Assembly (NCBI GenBank): GCA_937958045.1
Contig: CALFXL010000056.1
Location: forward strand, 52,613 to 116,612
Direction: 5' to 3'
DNA length: 64,000 bases
Origin: an uncultured Opitutaceae bacterium
GTDB lineage: Bacteria > Verrucomicrobiota > Verrucomicrobiia > Opitutales > Opitutaceae
The position numbers were made by a program, and so were the translations under genes. The notes under the pieces were generated by a model that was given only the letters and a program-made list of their open reading frames with translations, ran no database searches and had not been told where the DNA came from. The stretch's first letter is position 1; each line of letters begins with the position of its first letter. Of this stretch, positions 40,914-49,120 are shown piece after piece.

Positions 40914-43430
40914 ATGAGCATCCGCATCCACGAACTCGCCAAGAAGATCGGCATGGACAACAAGCAATTGTTGAACCTGCTCAAGGAGCGCAAATTCGAC
41001 GTGAAGAGCGTCTCCAGCACGATCGACAACATCTCGGCTGAGGCCATCGAACAGGAGTTTGCTGGCAAAGTGGAAGCTGCGAAATCAGCCGCCGAAAAGC
41101 CGGCCACGACCAAGGAAGAGCCTGCGAAAGAAACTCCTGAAAAGGCCGAGTCTGCGCCCAAAACGGTCGCGCCTGCCGACGAAGCCCCTGTCAGTTTCAC
41201 CACCAAGTTGCCTGCCGGCGTGATGGTGAAGACCGCGGAAGACATCGCTCGCGAAAAAGAAGAGGCCGCTCGCCAAGCGAAACCCGCACCGGCCGTCCCC
41301 GTTCCGCCGGCGCGTCCTGCTGCACCGCCGCGCCCGCCGGCGTTTGCTCCCAAAGCTCCGCTCGCGCCGCCGCCCATCCCGGCCGCCAAAGCGCCCGCGC
41401 CCGTTTCCGCGCCGCGTCCTTTGCCCACGCCGCCGGTGCCGCCTCGTCCGGTTTCCAGTCCCTCCGCGCCGCCGCCGATCCCGCCGCGCGCCGCGAGTCC
41501 GGCTCCGGTCCCGCCATTGTCGGGCACATCGGCACCAAAACCGCCGCCCGCGATTCCCGGTGCGCCGCCTCCTGTACCGGCCGCTCCGACTGCGGAAGCA
41601 CCCGCGGCAGAAGCTTCGGGCGACATTAAGATCATCCAACTGAAACCGCCGATCGTCGTGCGTGATTTCGCGCCGGCTCTCGGCCTCAAGCCGTTTAAGC
41701 TGATCTCTGAGCTCATGGAGATGGGCATCTTCGCGTCGATGAATCAGACGCTGGATGAAGCCGTCGCCATCAAAGTCGCGGAGAAACACGGCTTCCTGCT
41801 CGAGATCAAGCACCGCGGCGACGCCGCCGCGCAGCAGGCCGCCAAAGAGAAGGCGAAGGAAAAGAAGAATCCCGACGAGGAGGAGGCCAAGAACCTCGCT
41901 CCGCGTCCGCCGGTGGTCTGTATCCTCGGTCACGTCGACCACGGAAAGACCTCGCTGCTCGACGCCATTCGCAAAGCCAATGTGGCCGCGGGTGAAGAGG
42001 GCGGCATCACGCAGCACATCGGTGCTTACCAGATCGAATTTAACGGCCGCAAACTCACCTTCCTCGATACGCCCGGCCACGCGGCGTTCACGAAGATGCG
42101 TTCGCGCGGCGCCAGCGTCACCGACGTCGCGATTTTGGTCGTCGCCGCCGACGACGGCTTCATGCCGCAGACCGACGAAGCGCTCAAGATCGCCCTCGGC
42201 GTGAAAGAGCAGCAGCCCGACAAGTTCGCGCTCATCGTCGCCATCAACAAAATCGACGTCAAAGGCGCCAACATCGACCAGGTCAAAGGCCAGATGCAGC
42301 AGCGCAACATCGCTCCGGAAGATTGGGGCGGTGAGACGGTCACGGTGCCAGTTTCGGCGATCAAAGGTACGGGCATCGATGAACTCTTGGAGATGATTAT
42401 TCTCCAAGCGGACGTGCTTGAGCTGAAAGCCAACCCGAAGGCGGAAGCCAGCGGCGTGGTCATCGAATCTCAGATCGATATCGGTCGCGGTCCGCTCGCC
42501 ACCGTCATCGTGCAGCGCGGTACGCTCCGTGTCGGCGATGCGATTGTGTGCGGCTCTCACTGGGCTCGTGTTCGCGCGATGTTCGACGATCAAGGTCGCA
42601 ACATCAAAGAAGCGCCGCCTTCCACGCCGGTGCGCGTCATCGGTTGGTCCGGCACGCCGGACAGCGGTGCGGCGTTCAAGGCCGTCAAGAATGCCCGCGA
42701 AGCCGAGAAGCTCGCGGAGGAAGAAGAACATCGCCTCAAGAAGATCGCGGCATCGCAGGACTCCGCGCCGAAGCAAGTTTCCGTCGAAAGCCTCTTCGCA
42801 AACATCGCCGCCACGCAGCAGAAGACGCTTAAAGTTATCATCAAGACCGACGTCTATGGCTCGACCGAAGCCGTGCGCCACGTGCTCGATGGTATCAAGA
42901 GCACCAAGGTTTCGCTCGAAATCGTTTCGTCCGACGTCGGTCTCATTTCGAAGAACGACGTACTCATGGCCAGCACGGGCGGGGCGATCATCCTCGGTTT
43001 CAACACCAAGCTCGAAAACGGTGTCACGCCGCTCGCCAAGCACCACGGCGTGCGCATCGAGACGTTCGGCATCATTTATGAGCTCGCCGACAAGGTCCGC
43101 GAAATGATGGCGGATCTGCTCGATCCGGATCTGAAGGAAGTGAAGCTCGGCGCCGCCGAAGTCCGCGCGACCTTCCCGCTGGCGAAGGGTTTTGTCGCCG
43201 GCTGCTTGGTCACCGAAGGCAAGGTCGGCCGCAACAACACCGCGCGTCTGCGCCGTGGCCGCGAAGTCGTTTACGAAGGCAAGGTCGCCACGCTCAAACG
43301 CTTCAAGGACGACGCCAACGAAGTTCGCGCCGGCCTCGAATGCGGTATCAAACTCGACGATTTCAACGGCTATCAAACCGGCGACGTTATCGAGTGCTTC
43401 GAGATCCAGAAGGTCCGCGCTTCGCTCTAA
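40914..43430 (+). CDS. infB: Translation initiation factor IF-2
   Basis: 838 residues. IF-2 is the GTPase that brings initiator tRNA to the ribosome. The N-terminal IF2_N helix region ('IRIHELAKKIGMDNKQLLNLLK') is followed by a Pro/Ala/Lys-rich linker (about 60-240). A second IF2_N-like segment follows ('RDFAPALGLKPFKLISELMEMG'), then the G domain with G1 'GHVDHGKTS' (339-347), 'DTPGHAAFTKMRSRGA' and 'NKID', and domains II-IV ('VYGSTEAVRHVL', 'GLECGIKL'). It starts 47 bp after nusA in an AT-rich gap and is surely in the same operon. Confidence 0.97.
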   Translation: MSIRIHELAKKIGMDNKQLLNLLKERKFDVKSVSSTIDNISAEAIEQEFAGKVEAAKSAAEKPATTKEEPAKETPEKAESAPKTVAPADEAPVSFTTKLPAGVMVKTAEDIAREKEEAARQAKPAPAVPVPPARPAAPPRPPAFAPKAPLAPPPIPAAKAPAPVSAPRPLPTPPVPPRPVSSPSAPPPIPPRAASPAPVPPLSGTSAPKPPPAIPGAPPPVPAAPTAEAPAAEASGDIKIIQLKPPIVVRDFAPALGLKPFKLISELMEMGIFASMNQTLDEAVAIKVAEKHGFLLEIKHRGDAAAQQAAKEKAKEKKNPDEEEAKNLAPRPPVVCILGHVDHGKTSLLDAIRKANVAAGEEGGITQHIGAYQIEFNGRKLTFLDTPGHAAFTKMRSRGASVTDVAILVVAADDGFMPQTDEALKIALGVKEQQPDKFALIVAINKIDVKGANIDQVKGQMQQRNIAPEDWGGETVTVPVSAIKGTGIDELLEMIILQADVLELKANPKAEASGVVIESQIDIGRGPLATVIVQRGTLRVGDAIVCGSHWARVRAMFDDQGRNIKEAPPSTPVRVIGWSGTPDSGAAFKAVKNAREAEKLAEEEEHRLKKIAASQDSAPKQVSVESLFANIAATQQKTLKVIIKTDVYGSTEAVRHVLDGIKSTKVSLEIVSSDVGLISKNDVLMASTGGAIILGFNTKLENGVTPLAKHHGVRIETFGIIYELADKVREMMADLLDPDLKEVKLGAAEVRATFPLAKGFVAGCLVTEGKVGRNNTARLRRGREVVYEGKVATLKRFKDDANEVRAGLECGIKLDDFNGYQTGDVIECFEIQKVRASL

Positions 43431-43457
43431 ACCTTCGCTTCGCGATCTTCGGGAATC

Positions 43458-43495
43458 ACGGGCGCTTCGCCGACGCGTTGCGCCCGTTCCGTTTT
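43458..43495 (+). terminator. Intercistronic hairpin between infB and rbfA (weak terminator or processing site)
   Basis: ACGGGCGC (43458-43465) pairs with GCGCCCGT (43480-43487), 8 bp perfect with a 14-nt loop, followed within 5 nt by TTTT. It could partly reduce read-through into rbfA or stabilise the infB mRNA end. Confidence 0.45.
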
Positions 43496-43527
43496 AGATA
43501 AACCTGAGCTCAACCACTCTTGCTGCC

Positions 43528-43917
43528 ATGTCCAATCGCACTCTTCGCGTAAACGAACTCATCCAGCGCGAGATGAGCAGCATCCTGCGCAAGCGCTACC
43601 AGATCGAATCGCTGCCGATCACGATCGTCTCCGTCGAAGTGACTCCCGATCTGCTCGAAGGTCGCGTGTTCATCTCCGTGCTCGGCGACGCCGACGCCGC
43701 TGCGCAGAAGCTCCGTTGGCTGCGGAAAATTTCTTCCGAACTTCGCTTCGAACTCGGCCGCACCATCGTGCTGAAAAACATGCCCAAGTTCACCTACGAG
43801 CTCGATACCACCACCGAGCGCGGCAATCGCGTGCTCAGCATCCTCGACGAAATCGCCGAGCAGGAAAAAACGAAACAGGCGCAAAGTGGTGAGAGCGAAC
43901 AAAAGGAGAACGCCTGA
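43528..43917 (+). CDS. rbfA: Ribosome-binding factor A
   Basis: 129 residues, normal for RbfA. It binds the 30S subunit late in assembly to help 16S rRNA 5'-end maturation and cold adaptation. The KH-like fold is seen in 'RVNELIQREMSSILRKRYQIE', 'ITIVSVEVTPDLLEGRVFISVLGDADA' and 'ELRFELGRTIVLKNMPKFTYELD'. The tail is Gln/Glu/Lys-rich. It is separated from infB by 97 bp containing a hairpin, and the nrnA-like gene starts 2 bp after its stop. Confidence 0.95.
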   Translation: MSNRTLRVNELIQREMSSILRKRYQIESLPITIVSVEVTPDLLEGRVFISVLGDADAAAQKLRWLRKISSELRFELGRTIVLKNMPKFTYELDTTTERGNRVLSILDEIAEQEKTKQAQSGESEQKENA

Positions 43918-43919
43918 TC

Positions 43920-44930
43920 GTGGAGAAATATTTTCCCGCGCTTTCGACCGCCTTTGCCCAAGCGCTTCCTTTGTTGAAGGGGAGCAAACTCGCCGTGATC
44001 GGGCATGCACGTCCTGACGGCGATTGCATCGGTTCACAAGTAGCGCTCGCGCGCATGCTACGCGCGACGGGTCATGATGTTTATTGCGTCAATGGCGATG
44101 CGACTCCGCGCCGCTTGCAGTATCTCGTCGAGGGCATGCCCTTCGTGCGTCCCATCGATATCGGCGCCGACGATGAGCGCATATCGTTGTGGGTGGATTG
44201 CGCGGATGCCGGCCGTGCCGGCGATAAAGCGCGCGAGCGTTTTGCCCGGCCGTTTTTCAACATCGACCATCACCTGTCGAACATCGGTTACGCGCGGTAT
44301 AACTTCATCGACGCCCAAGCCGCCGCCACGGCGGAGATACTCGCGGGCATCTTCCTCGATCTCGATCTGCCGATCGATGAGCTCACCGCGAAAGCGTTGT
44401 ACGCCGGCATCATGACCGACACCGGTCAGTTTCGTTTTAGCTCCACTACGCGGCGCACCTTTCTCATCACGGCGGAGCTTGTCGCGCGCGGTGCGAGTCC
44501 CGCCGAAGCGGGGGACGAAATCTACGAGCGCGAATCGCTCGGAAAATTGCAGCTGCTGCAACGGTTCCTCGCGTCGCTGCGTTTGGACTGTGGGGGCCTG
44601 GTCTGTGTGGGCTCGTTGCCCAACGGCATTTTCGAAGAAACGGGCACCACCGTGGAAGACACGGAAGGGCTCGTGGATTACGCGCGTGCGATCGACGGCG
44701 TGGAGATCGGCGTGCTGATCGAGGAACGCCCCGGCGCGCTCAAAGCCAGTCTGCGCTGCAAAAATCCGATCTACCGCGTCGACCAAGTCGCGGCGCAATT
44801 TGGCGGCGGCGGTCACGCGTGCGCGGCGGGTTTGAATCTCAAAAACGTTTCCCTCGCAGAGTTTCGTCCGAAATTGCTCGGCGCGCTTGCAGAACAGATC
44901 GCGCGCGCTACCGAGACGATTCGCACCTGA
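43920..44930 (+). CDS. nrnA: DHH-family phosphoesterase (NrnA-like oligoribonuclease/pAp phosphatase)
   Basis: 336 residues from GTG 43920, which lies 2 bp after rbfA. The DHH domain has 'VIGHARPDGDCIGSQ' and the DHH motif Asp116-His117-His118 in 'NIDHHLSN'. 'AGIMTDTGQFRFSST' provides another metal ligand. The C-terminal DHHA1 domain has 'QFGGGGHACAAG'. NrnA enzymes degrade 2-5 nt RNAs and dephosphorylate pAp. The position between rbfA and truB is common for this gene in Gram-positive and other lineages. The alternative name is RecJ-like phosphoesterase, but it lacks the size of RecJ. Confidence 0.92.
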   Translation: MEKYFPALSTAFAQALPLLKGSKLAVIGHARPDGDCIGSQVALARMLRATGHDVYCVNGDATPRRLQYLVEGMPFVRPIDIGADDERISLWVDCADAGRAGDKARERFARPFFNIDHHLSNIGYARYNFIDAQAAATAEILAGIFLDLDLPIDELTAKALYAGIMTDTGQFRFSSTTRRTFLITAELVARGASPAEAGDEIYERESLGKLQLLQRFLASLRLDCGGLVCVGSLPNGIFEETGTTVEDTEGLVDYARAIDGVEIGVLIEERPGALKASLRCKNPIYRVDQVAAQFGGGGHACAAGLNLKNVSLAEFRPKLLGALAEQIARATETIRT

Positions 44931-44941
44931 TCTTTTATCCG

Positions 44942-45667
44942 ATGCTGCTTCAGCCGAAAGAACTCGAGGGCGTGCTCCTCGTCGACAAACCCACCGATCA
45001 CACCTCGCACGATGTCATCGCGCGTCTGCGCGGCATCCTGCGCATGCGACGCATCGGCCACGCCGGCACGCTCGATCCGATGGCGACAGGCGTGCTCGTG
45101 GTGCTGCTCGGCAAAGCGACCAAGGCGTCGCAGTATTTGATGAGTTTGGACAAGGAATACGCGGGCACCATCCGACTGGGCAGCGTGACCAACACGCAGG
45201 ACGCCGAAGGTGAAGTGCTTGAGACGCGTCCGGTGCCTCCATTGACCGAGGCCGAAGTGAAGGCCGCCATGCAGACGTTTACCGGCGATCAGTACCAACT
45301 GCCGCCGATGTTTTCCGCCATCAAGATCGATGGCGTGCCGCTCTACAAACAAGCGCGCAAAGGACAGGAAGTAGAACGCGAGCCGCGTTTCATCCGCATC
45401 TCGTCGTTTGAGATGACTCGTTTCGCATCGCCTGATATCGACTTCGTGCTGCGCTGCTCGAAAGGCACGTACGTGCGCACAGTCGCGCACGATCTCGGAC
45501 AGAAGATCGGTTGCGGCGCGCATCTCGCAGCGTTGCGTCGTACGGCTTCCGGAAAATTCACCGTGGCCCAGTGTCTGACGTTGGAGCAGATCCAAGCGAT
45601 GTCGTTGCCCGAGCTGGAAAAACATCTCGTGCCGGTGCGCGACGCGGTTCCGAGTTTTGCCCTGTGA
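44942..45667 (+). CDS. truB: tRNA pseudouridine(55) synthase
   Basis: 241 residues. TruB makes pseudouridine 55 in the T loop of all tRNAs. The catalytic Asp45 is in 'GHAGTLDPMATGVLVV'. 'LEGVLLVDKPTDHTSHDVI' and 'LPPMFSAIKIDGVPLYKQARKG' are conserved, as is 'CSKGTYVRTVAHDLG'. It is short at the C-terminus, without the PUA domain of E. coli TruB (314). Start at ATG 44942, 11 bp after nrnA. The stop overlaps the ribF GTG by 4 bp. Confidence 0.95.
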   Translation: MLLQPKELEGVLLVDKPTDHTSHDVIARLRGILRMRRIGHAGTLDPMATGVLVVLLGKATKASQYLMSLDKEYAGTIRLGSVTNTQDAEGEVLETRPVPPLTEAEVKAAMQTFTGDQYQLPPMFSAIKIDGVPLYKQARKGQEVEREPRFIRISSFEMTRFASPDIDFVLRCSKGTYVRTVAHDLGQKIGCGAHLAALRRTASGKFTVAQCLTLEQIQAMSLPELEKHLVPVRDAVPSFAL

Positions 45668-46605
45668 GCACCGCGCGTCAGATCGACGGACTGGAGAAAG
45701 CGAACTTGCCGGCGCGGCCGTTGCACCTGGCCATCGGCATGTTCGACGGCGTACACCTCGGTCACCTCGCCGTGATCGATGCCGCCGTGCAATCCGCGCG
45801 TCGCAGCAGCGGACTCGCGGGCGTGCTTACGTTTTGGCCGCATCCCAGCGCGCTGCTTAATCCGGCGAATCCCACGCGACTCATCGCCGGTCCTGAAATG
45901 CGCGCGCGTCAGCTCGCGGAAACGGGCGTGGATTTTGTCATCACGCAACCGTTCACGCCGGAGTTTGCGGCAATCGAAGCGGAGGACGTGCTGCCGTTTT
46001 TCCGCAAATACCTGCCGACGCTCAACACGGTGTACGTCGGTGAAAACTGGCGTTTCGGCAAAGGCCGGCGCGGCGACATCAACATGCTGGTTTCCGAAGG
46101 TCGCAAGCAGCGCATCACGGTCGTCAGCGCGCAGCGCATCAATCACAATGGCGAGCCGATCAGCAGCACGCGCATCCGAGCTTGTTTGGAAGCGGGCAAG
46201 ATGGAAGAGGCGAACTCGCTGCTCGGTTACACGTACTTCGCCGAAGGCGTCGTCGCGCGTGGCAAACGTCTGGGTCGAGCGATCGGTTTTCCGACGCTAA
46301 ACATCTCCTGGGAGCCTGCGCTGCGTCCGCGTTATGGCGTGTATGCTGTGCGCGTCTCGGGTCCGAAAGCGTACGCGCCCCTGCCGGCGGTGGCGAACTA
46401 CGGCGTGCGCCCCACGGTGGAGCGCAGCGATCAGCCACGCATCGAGGCGCATCTACTTGGACGTTGTCCGTTCGACGAAGGCGACGCGGTGCGTGTCGAG
46501 TGGCTGAAGTTTTTGCGTCCCGAAATGGAGTTTGCCGATGTCGGCGAATTGACCGCTCAAATCGCCGCCGATCGCGACGAAGCGCGCCGGTACTTCCGTA
46601 TTTGA
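45664..46605 (+). CDS. ribF: Bifunctional riboflavin kinase / FAD synthetase
   Basis: 313 residues from GTG 45664, overlapping truB by 4 bp (GTGA). The N-terminal FMN adenylyltransferase domain has 'AIGMFDGVHLGHLAVI' and 'TFWPHPSALL'. 'ISSTRIRACLEAGKMEEANSLLG' is the conserved link. The C-terminal riboflavin kinase domain has 'GRAIGFPTLNI', 'PRYGVYAVRV' and 'ANYGVRPTV'. It converts riboflavin to FMN and FAD. The truB-ribF pairing is widespread. It is the last gene of the nusA block, convergent with the 5'-nucleotidase gene. Confidence 0.95.
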   Translation: MSTARQIDGLEKANLPARPLHLAIGMFDGVHLGHLAVIDAAVQSARRSSGLAGVLTFWPHPSALLNPANPTRLIAGPEMRARQLAETGVDFVITQPFTPEFAAIEAEDVLPFFRKYLPTLNTVYVGENWRFGKGRRGDINMLVSEGRKQRITVVSAQRINHNGEPISSTRIRACLEAGKMEEANSLLGYTYFAEGVVARGKRLGRAIGFPTLNISWEPALRPRYGVYAVRVSGPKAYAPLPAVANYGVRPTVERSDQPRIEAHLLGRCPFDEGDAVRVEWLKFLRPEMEFADVGELTAQIAADRDEARRYFRI

Positions 46606-46673
46606 TTTCTGGATACGCGCCCGGGCCGCAAGAGCCGGCCGGCGCGATGCGAATAGTTTCCCCGACGGCGCGC

Positions 46674-48317
46674 TCAGTAAACCAGACGCCAGTTATTGCT
46701 CGGTTCGGAAGGAACGAGGCGGTTTTTCTCCACCCAGGAAATGATCAGATCGCGGATCTCTTCGCTCGAGCGGTAGAGGACCGGAGCGCCTTTGAGCATC
46801 GTGTAGTCGCCGCCGCCGTTGAAGCGGTAGTTGTTGATCGCGACGCGGAGTTTGCGATCGGGTGAGAGGGGGGCGCCTTGAAAGCGAAGATCGCGAATGC
46901 GATCGCCGTGCGGACGACGCAGATCGATCTCGTAGGTGACGCCTTCCGCGACGTCAAAGTGGTAGCCGGGAATGGTCGGGTCGGCTAATTCGCGTGGCGA
47001 TTTTCCTGGTTCGTACGGGAGGAAATAACGCGCGGAATGCTCGAGCGCTTCTTTGAGCTGCGCGCCCGTGAGTTCGACGGTGTAGAGCGTGTTTTCGTAG
47101 ATGTAGAGCGCGGCGATGTCGCGCACGGTGACTGCGCCCGCGGGGATGCGCGCGCTGGGATTGAAGTTGGCGGCGAGAGAAACGTCGGCGCCGGTCACAT
47201 CGAGTTGCACGCGATGGATGAGATCGAGCAACGCCGTGTCCTGAAATGACCCCTCGGCGGCGCTCAACGCGCGCGGACTCTCGCCAATCTCTCGCGAGAG
47301 CCAGGCCTGTGTTTCCTCGTGATAAGAAGAGGTCGCCCCGAGGATCTCCGGATCCGCCGGCACACCGGCAACGGAGAGCGAGCGGGAACTTTTGCCGATG
47401 ACCTGCCAGCGATCGGATGATTCGTTTCGTTCGAGAAAAATCTCCGCTTTCACGAGGCGTTGGCCCCATTTCGCGGCTTGGGCGAGCAACACGTTGTTGA
47501 TGACGAGCGAGGGAACATCGCGATGCGTGTGAGCCATCAAGATCAGATCGATTCCCGGCACTTCGCGAGCGATCGAAAGGGCGGCGTTTTCATGAAGCAC
47601 GTCGCCGACATCGCCCTTGCCGGTGGCGAGTTCGTAATCGAGTCCCATGTGCATCGCGATGACGACGAGATCGACGCGCTCTTGTTCGCGCAGCATGCGA
47701 ACCCATTTCCGCGCTTCGCCGACCGTTTCGCGAAACTCGAGTCCCGCGTAGTTCTCGGGATTTTCCCATTTGGGAATGCCGGGCGTGGTGAGCCCGAGAA
47801 TACCCATGCGGACGCCTTGCACCTCCTTGATGATGTAAGTGCCGAACGCCGGCTCCTCGGTGCCGATGCGATAAGTGTTGGCCGAGAGCCAGGGGAAGTT
47901 GGCTTCGCGGCGCGCTTTTTCGAGGACGGCCAGACCGAAGTTGAACTCGTGATTGCCGATGGTCATCGAATCGTAGCGCAGGCGATTCATCGCGAGCATC
48001 ATCGGATTGATGGGCGCGTTGTTTTTGCGTGCGTGATGATAGGCGAGAGGCGTTCCCTGAATCGTGTCGCCCGAATCGATCAGGAGCAGATCGGGCGCGA
48101 GTTCGCGTTCGCGGTGGATCAACGTCGCGATGCGCGCGAGGCCATCGTCGGATTCGCGCTGCCGGAAGTAATCGATCGGGTAAATGTGTCCGTGCAGATC
48201 GGTTGTTGAGAGGATCGTGATATGCGCCCGCTCGGCCCCGAAAAGGGACGATGCGGCGGCGAAGCCGGCGAGCAGTCGGACAAGAAGGAGAGCGCGGGAG
48301 AAAGAGAGAGAGCTCAT
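46674..48317 (-). CDS. Exported 5'-nucleotidase / metallophosphatase
   Basis: 547 residues from ATG 48317. A signal peptide spans about 1-28 (SFSRALLLVRLLAGFAAASSLFGA), so it is periplasmic. The metallophosphatase domain has 'TDLHGH', 'LLIDSGDTIQGT', 'IGNHEFNFG', 'AMHMGLD' and 'LILMAHTHRD', all two-metal ligands. The 5'-nucleotidase C-terminal domain (about 350-520) ends with the substrate-stacking region 'NNYRFNGGGDYTML'. It hydrolyses nucleotides or UDP-sugars, or related phosphodiesters, for phosphate and nucleoside scavenging. It diverges from coaB and converges with ribF. Confidence 0.93.
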   Translation of the reverse strand: MSSLSFSRALLLVRLLAGFAAASSLFGAERAHITILSTTDLHGHIYPIDYFRQRESDDGLARIATLIHRERELAPDLLLIDSGDTIQGTPLAYHHARKNNAPINPMMLAMNRLRYDSMTIGNHEFNFGLAVLEKARREANFPWLSANTYRIGTEEPAFGTYIIKEVQGVRMGILGLTTPGIPKWENPENYAGLEFRETVGEARKWVRMLREQERVDLVVIAMHMGLDYELATGKGDVGDVLHENAALSIAREVPGIDLILMAHTHRDVPSLVINNVLLAQAAKWGQRLVKAEIFLERNESSDRWQVIGKSSRSLSVAGVPADPEILGATSSYHEETQAWLSREIGESPRALSAAEGSFQDTALLDLIHRVQLDVTGADVSLAANFNPSARIPAGAVTVRDIAALYIYENTLYTVELTGAQLKEALEHSARYFLPYEPGKSPRELADPTIPGYHFDVAEGVTYEIDLRRPHGDRIRDLRFQGAPLSPDRKLRVAINNYRFNGGGDYTMLKGAPVLYRSSEEIRDLIISWVEKNRLVPSEPSNNWRLVY

Positions 48318-48430
48318 TGAAAAGGCGAACGTAGGCGCAGCATGAAGCAGCGAGGGCGGGAAGCTCACGCCGGTTTTTGCGACGCAGGCCCTGAATGGAC
48401 AGACGGCATGAGTCGTGCCACAAGCGGCGC

Positions 48431-49081
48431 ATGAAGAAGCCGTATCGCTGTTTGTTGACCGCTGGACCGACGCGAGAGCACCTCGACCCGGTGCGTTTCC
48501 TCAGCAATGGTTCCAGCGGCCGCATGGGCTATGCGCTCGCGGAGAAAGCGGCGGCACGCGGATGGGCGGTGGATTTGGTGAGCGGTCCGGTTTCACTCGA
48601 CGTGCCGACAGGGGTGCGCGTGCACCGCGTGGTGTCAGCTCAAGAGATGTTTGAAGTGTCGGAGCCGCTATTTGATCGCTGCGATCTGTTTATCGCGGTG
48701 GCCGCGGTTGCTGATTTTCGTCCGCGCAACATCGAGGTGCATAAAACCAAAAAACGCGAAACCGCACTCCATTTGGAATTGGAGCCGACAGTGGACATAC
48801 TGAAGACCTTGTCGGCCCGTAAGCGCCCGCAGCAGACCGTGGTGGGATTTGCCGCGGAAACGCGCGACGTCGAGCTCTACGCGCGGCGTAAAATGGCGGA
48901 GAAGAATCTGGATTGGATCGTCGCGAACGACGTCAGCCGTCGGGACATCGGCATGGACGCCGCCGACAACGCCGTGATGATTATCGGTCGCGACAATTCG
49001 CTGGTGAGCTTCGGCCCTGCGTCCAAACTCGCCGTGGCGGAGTTTATTCTGGATCATATTACGTCGGCGGGACGCGCGTGA
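48431..49081 (+). CDS. coaB: Stand-alone phosphopantothenoylcysteine synthetase domain
   Basis: 216 residues. The CoaB half of CoaBC joins cysteine to phosphopantothenate in coenzyme A synthesis. Motifs: 'LLTAGPTREHLDPVRFLSNGSSGRMGYALAE' (N-terminal nucleotide-binding loop), 'AAVADFRP', 'VVGFAAET' and 'WIVANDVSR'. The flavin-dependent decarboxylase (CoaC) half is missing; most bacteria have a fused protein of about 400 residues, so a separate coaC should exist elsewhere. Start at ATG 48431. It faces the 5'-nucleotidase gene divergently. Confidence 0.92.
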   Translation: MKKPYRCLLTAGPTREHLDPVRFLSNGSSGRMGYALAEKAAARGWAVDLVSGPVSLDVPTGVRVHRVVSAQEMFEVSEPLFDRCDLFIAVAAVADFRPRNIEVHKTKKRETALHLELEPTVDILKTLSARKRPQQTVVGFAAETRDVELYARRKMAEKNLDWIVANDVSRRDIGMDAADNAVMIIGRDNSLVSFGPASKLAVAEFILDHITSAGRA

Positions 49082-49120
49082 GGTGCGTCGATCTCGTCGT
49101 AATTTCAGATCCGCATGGCA

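Noticed and set aside
41085..43376. 763-residue minus-strand open frame opposite infB
   Set aside because: Antisense shadow of the IF-2 gene, with no start context or domain.
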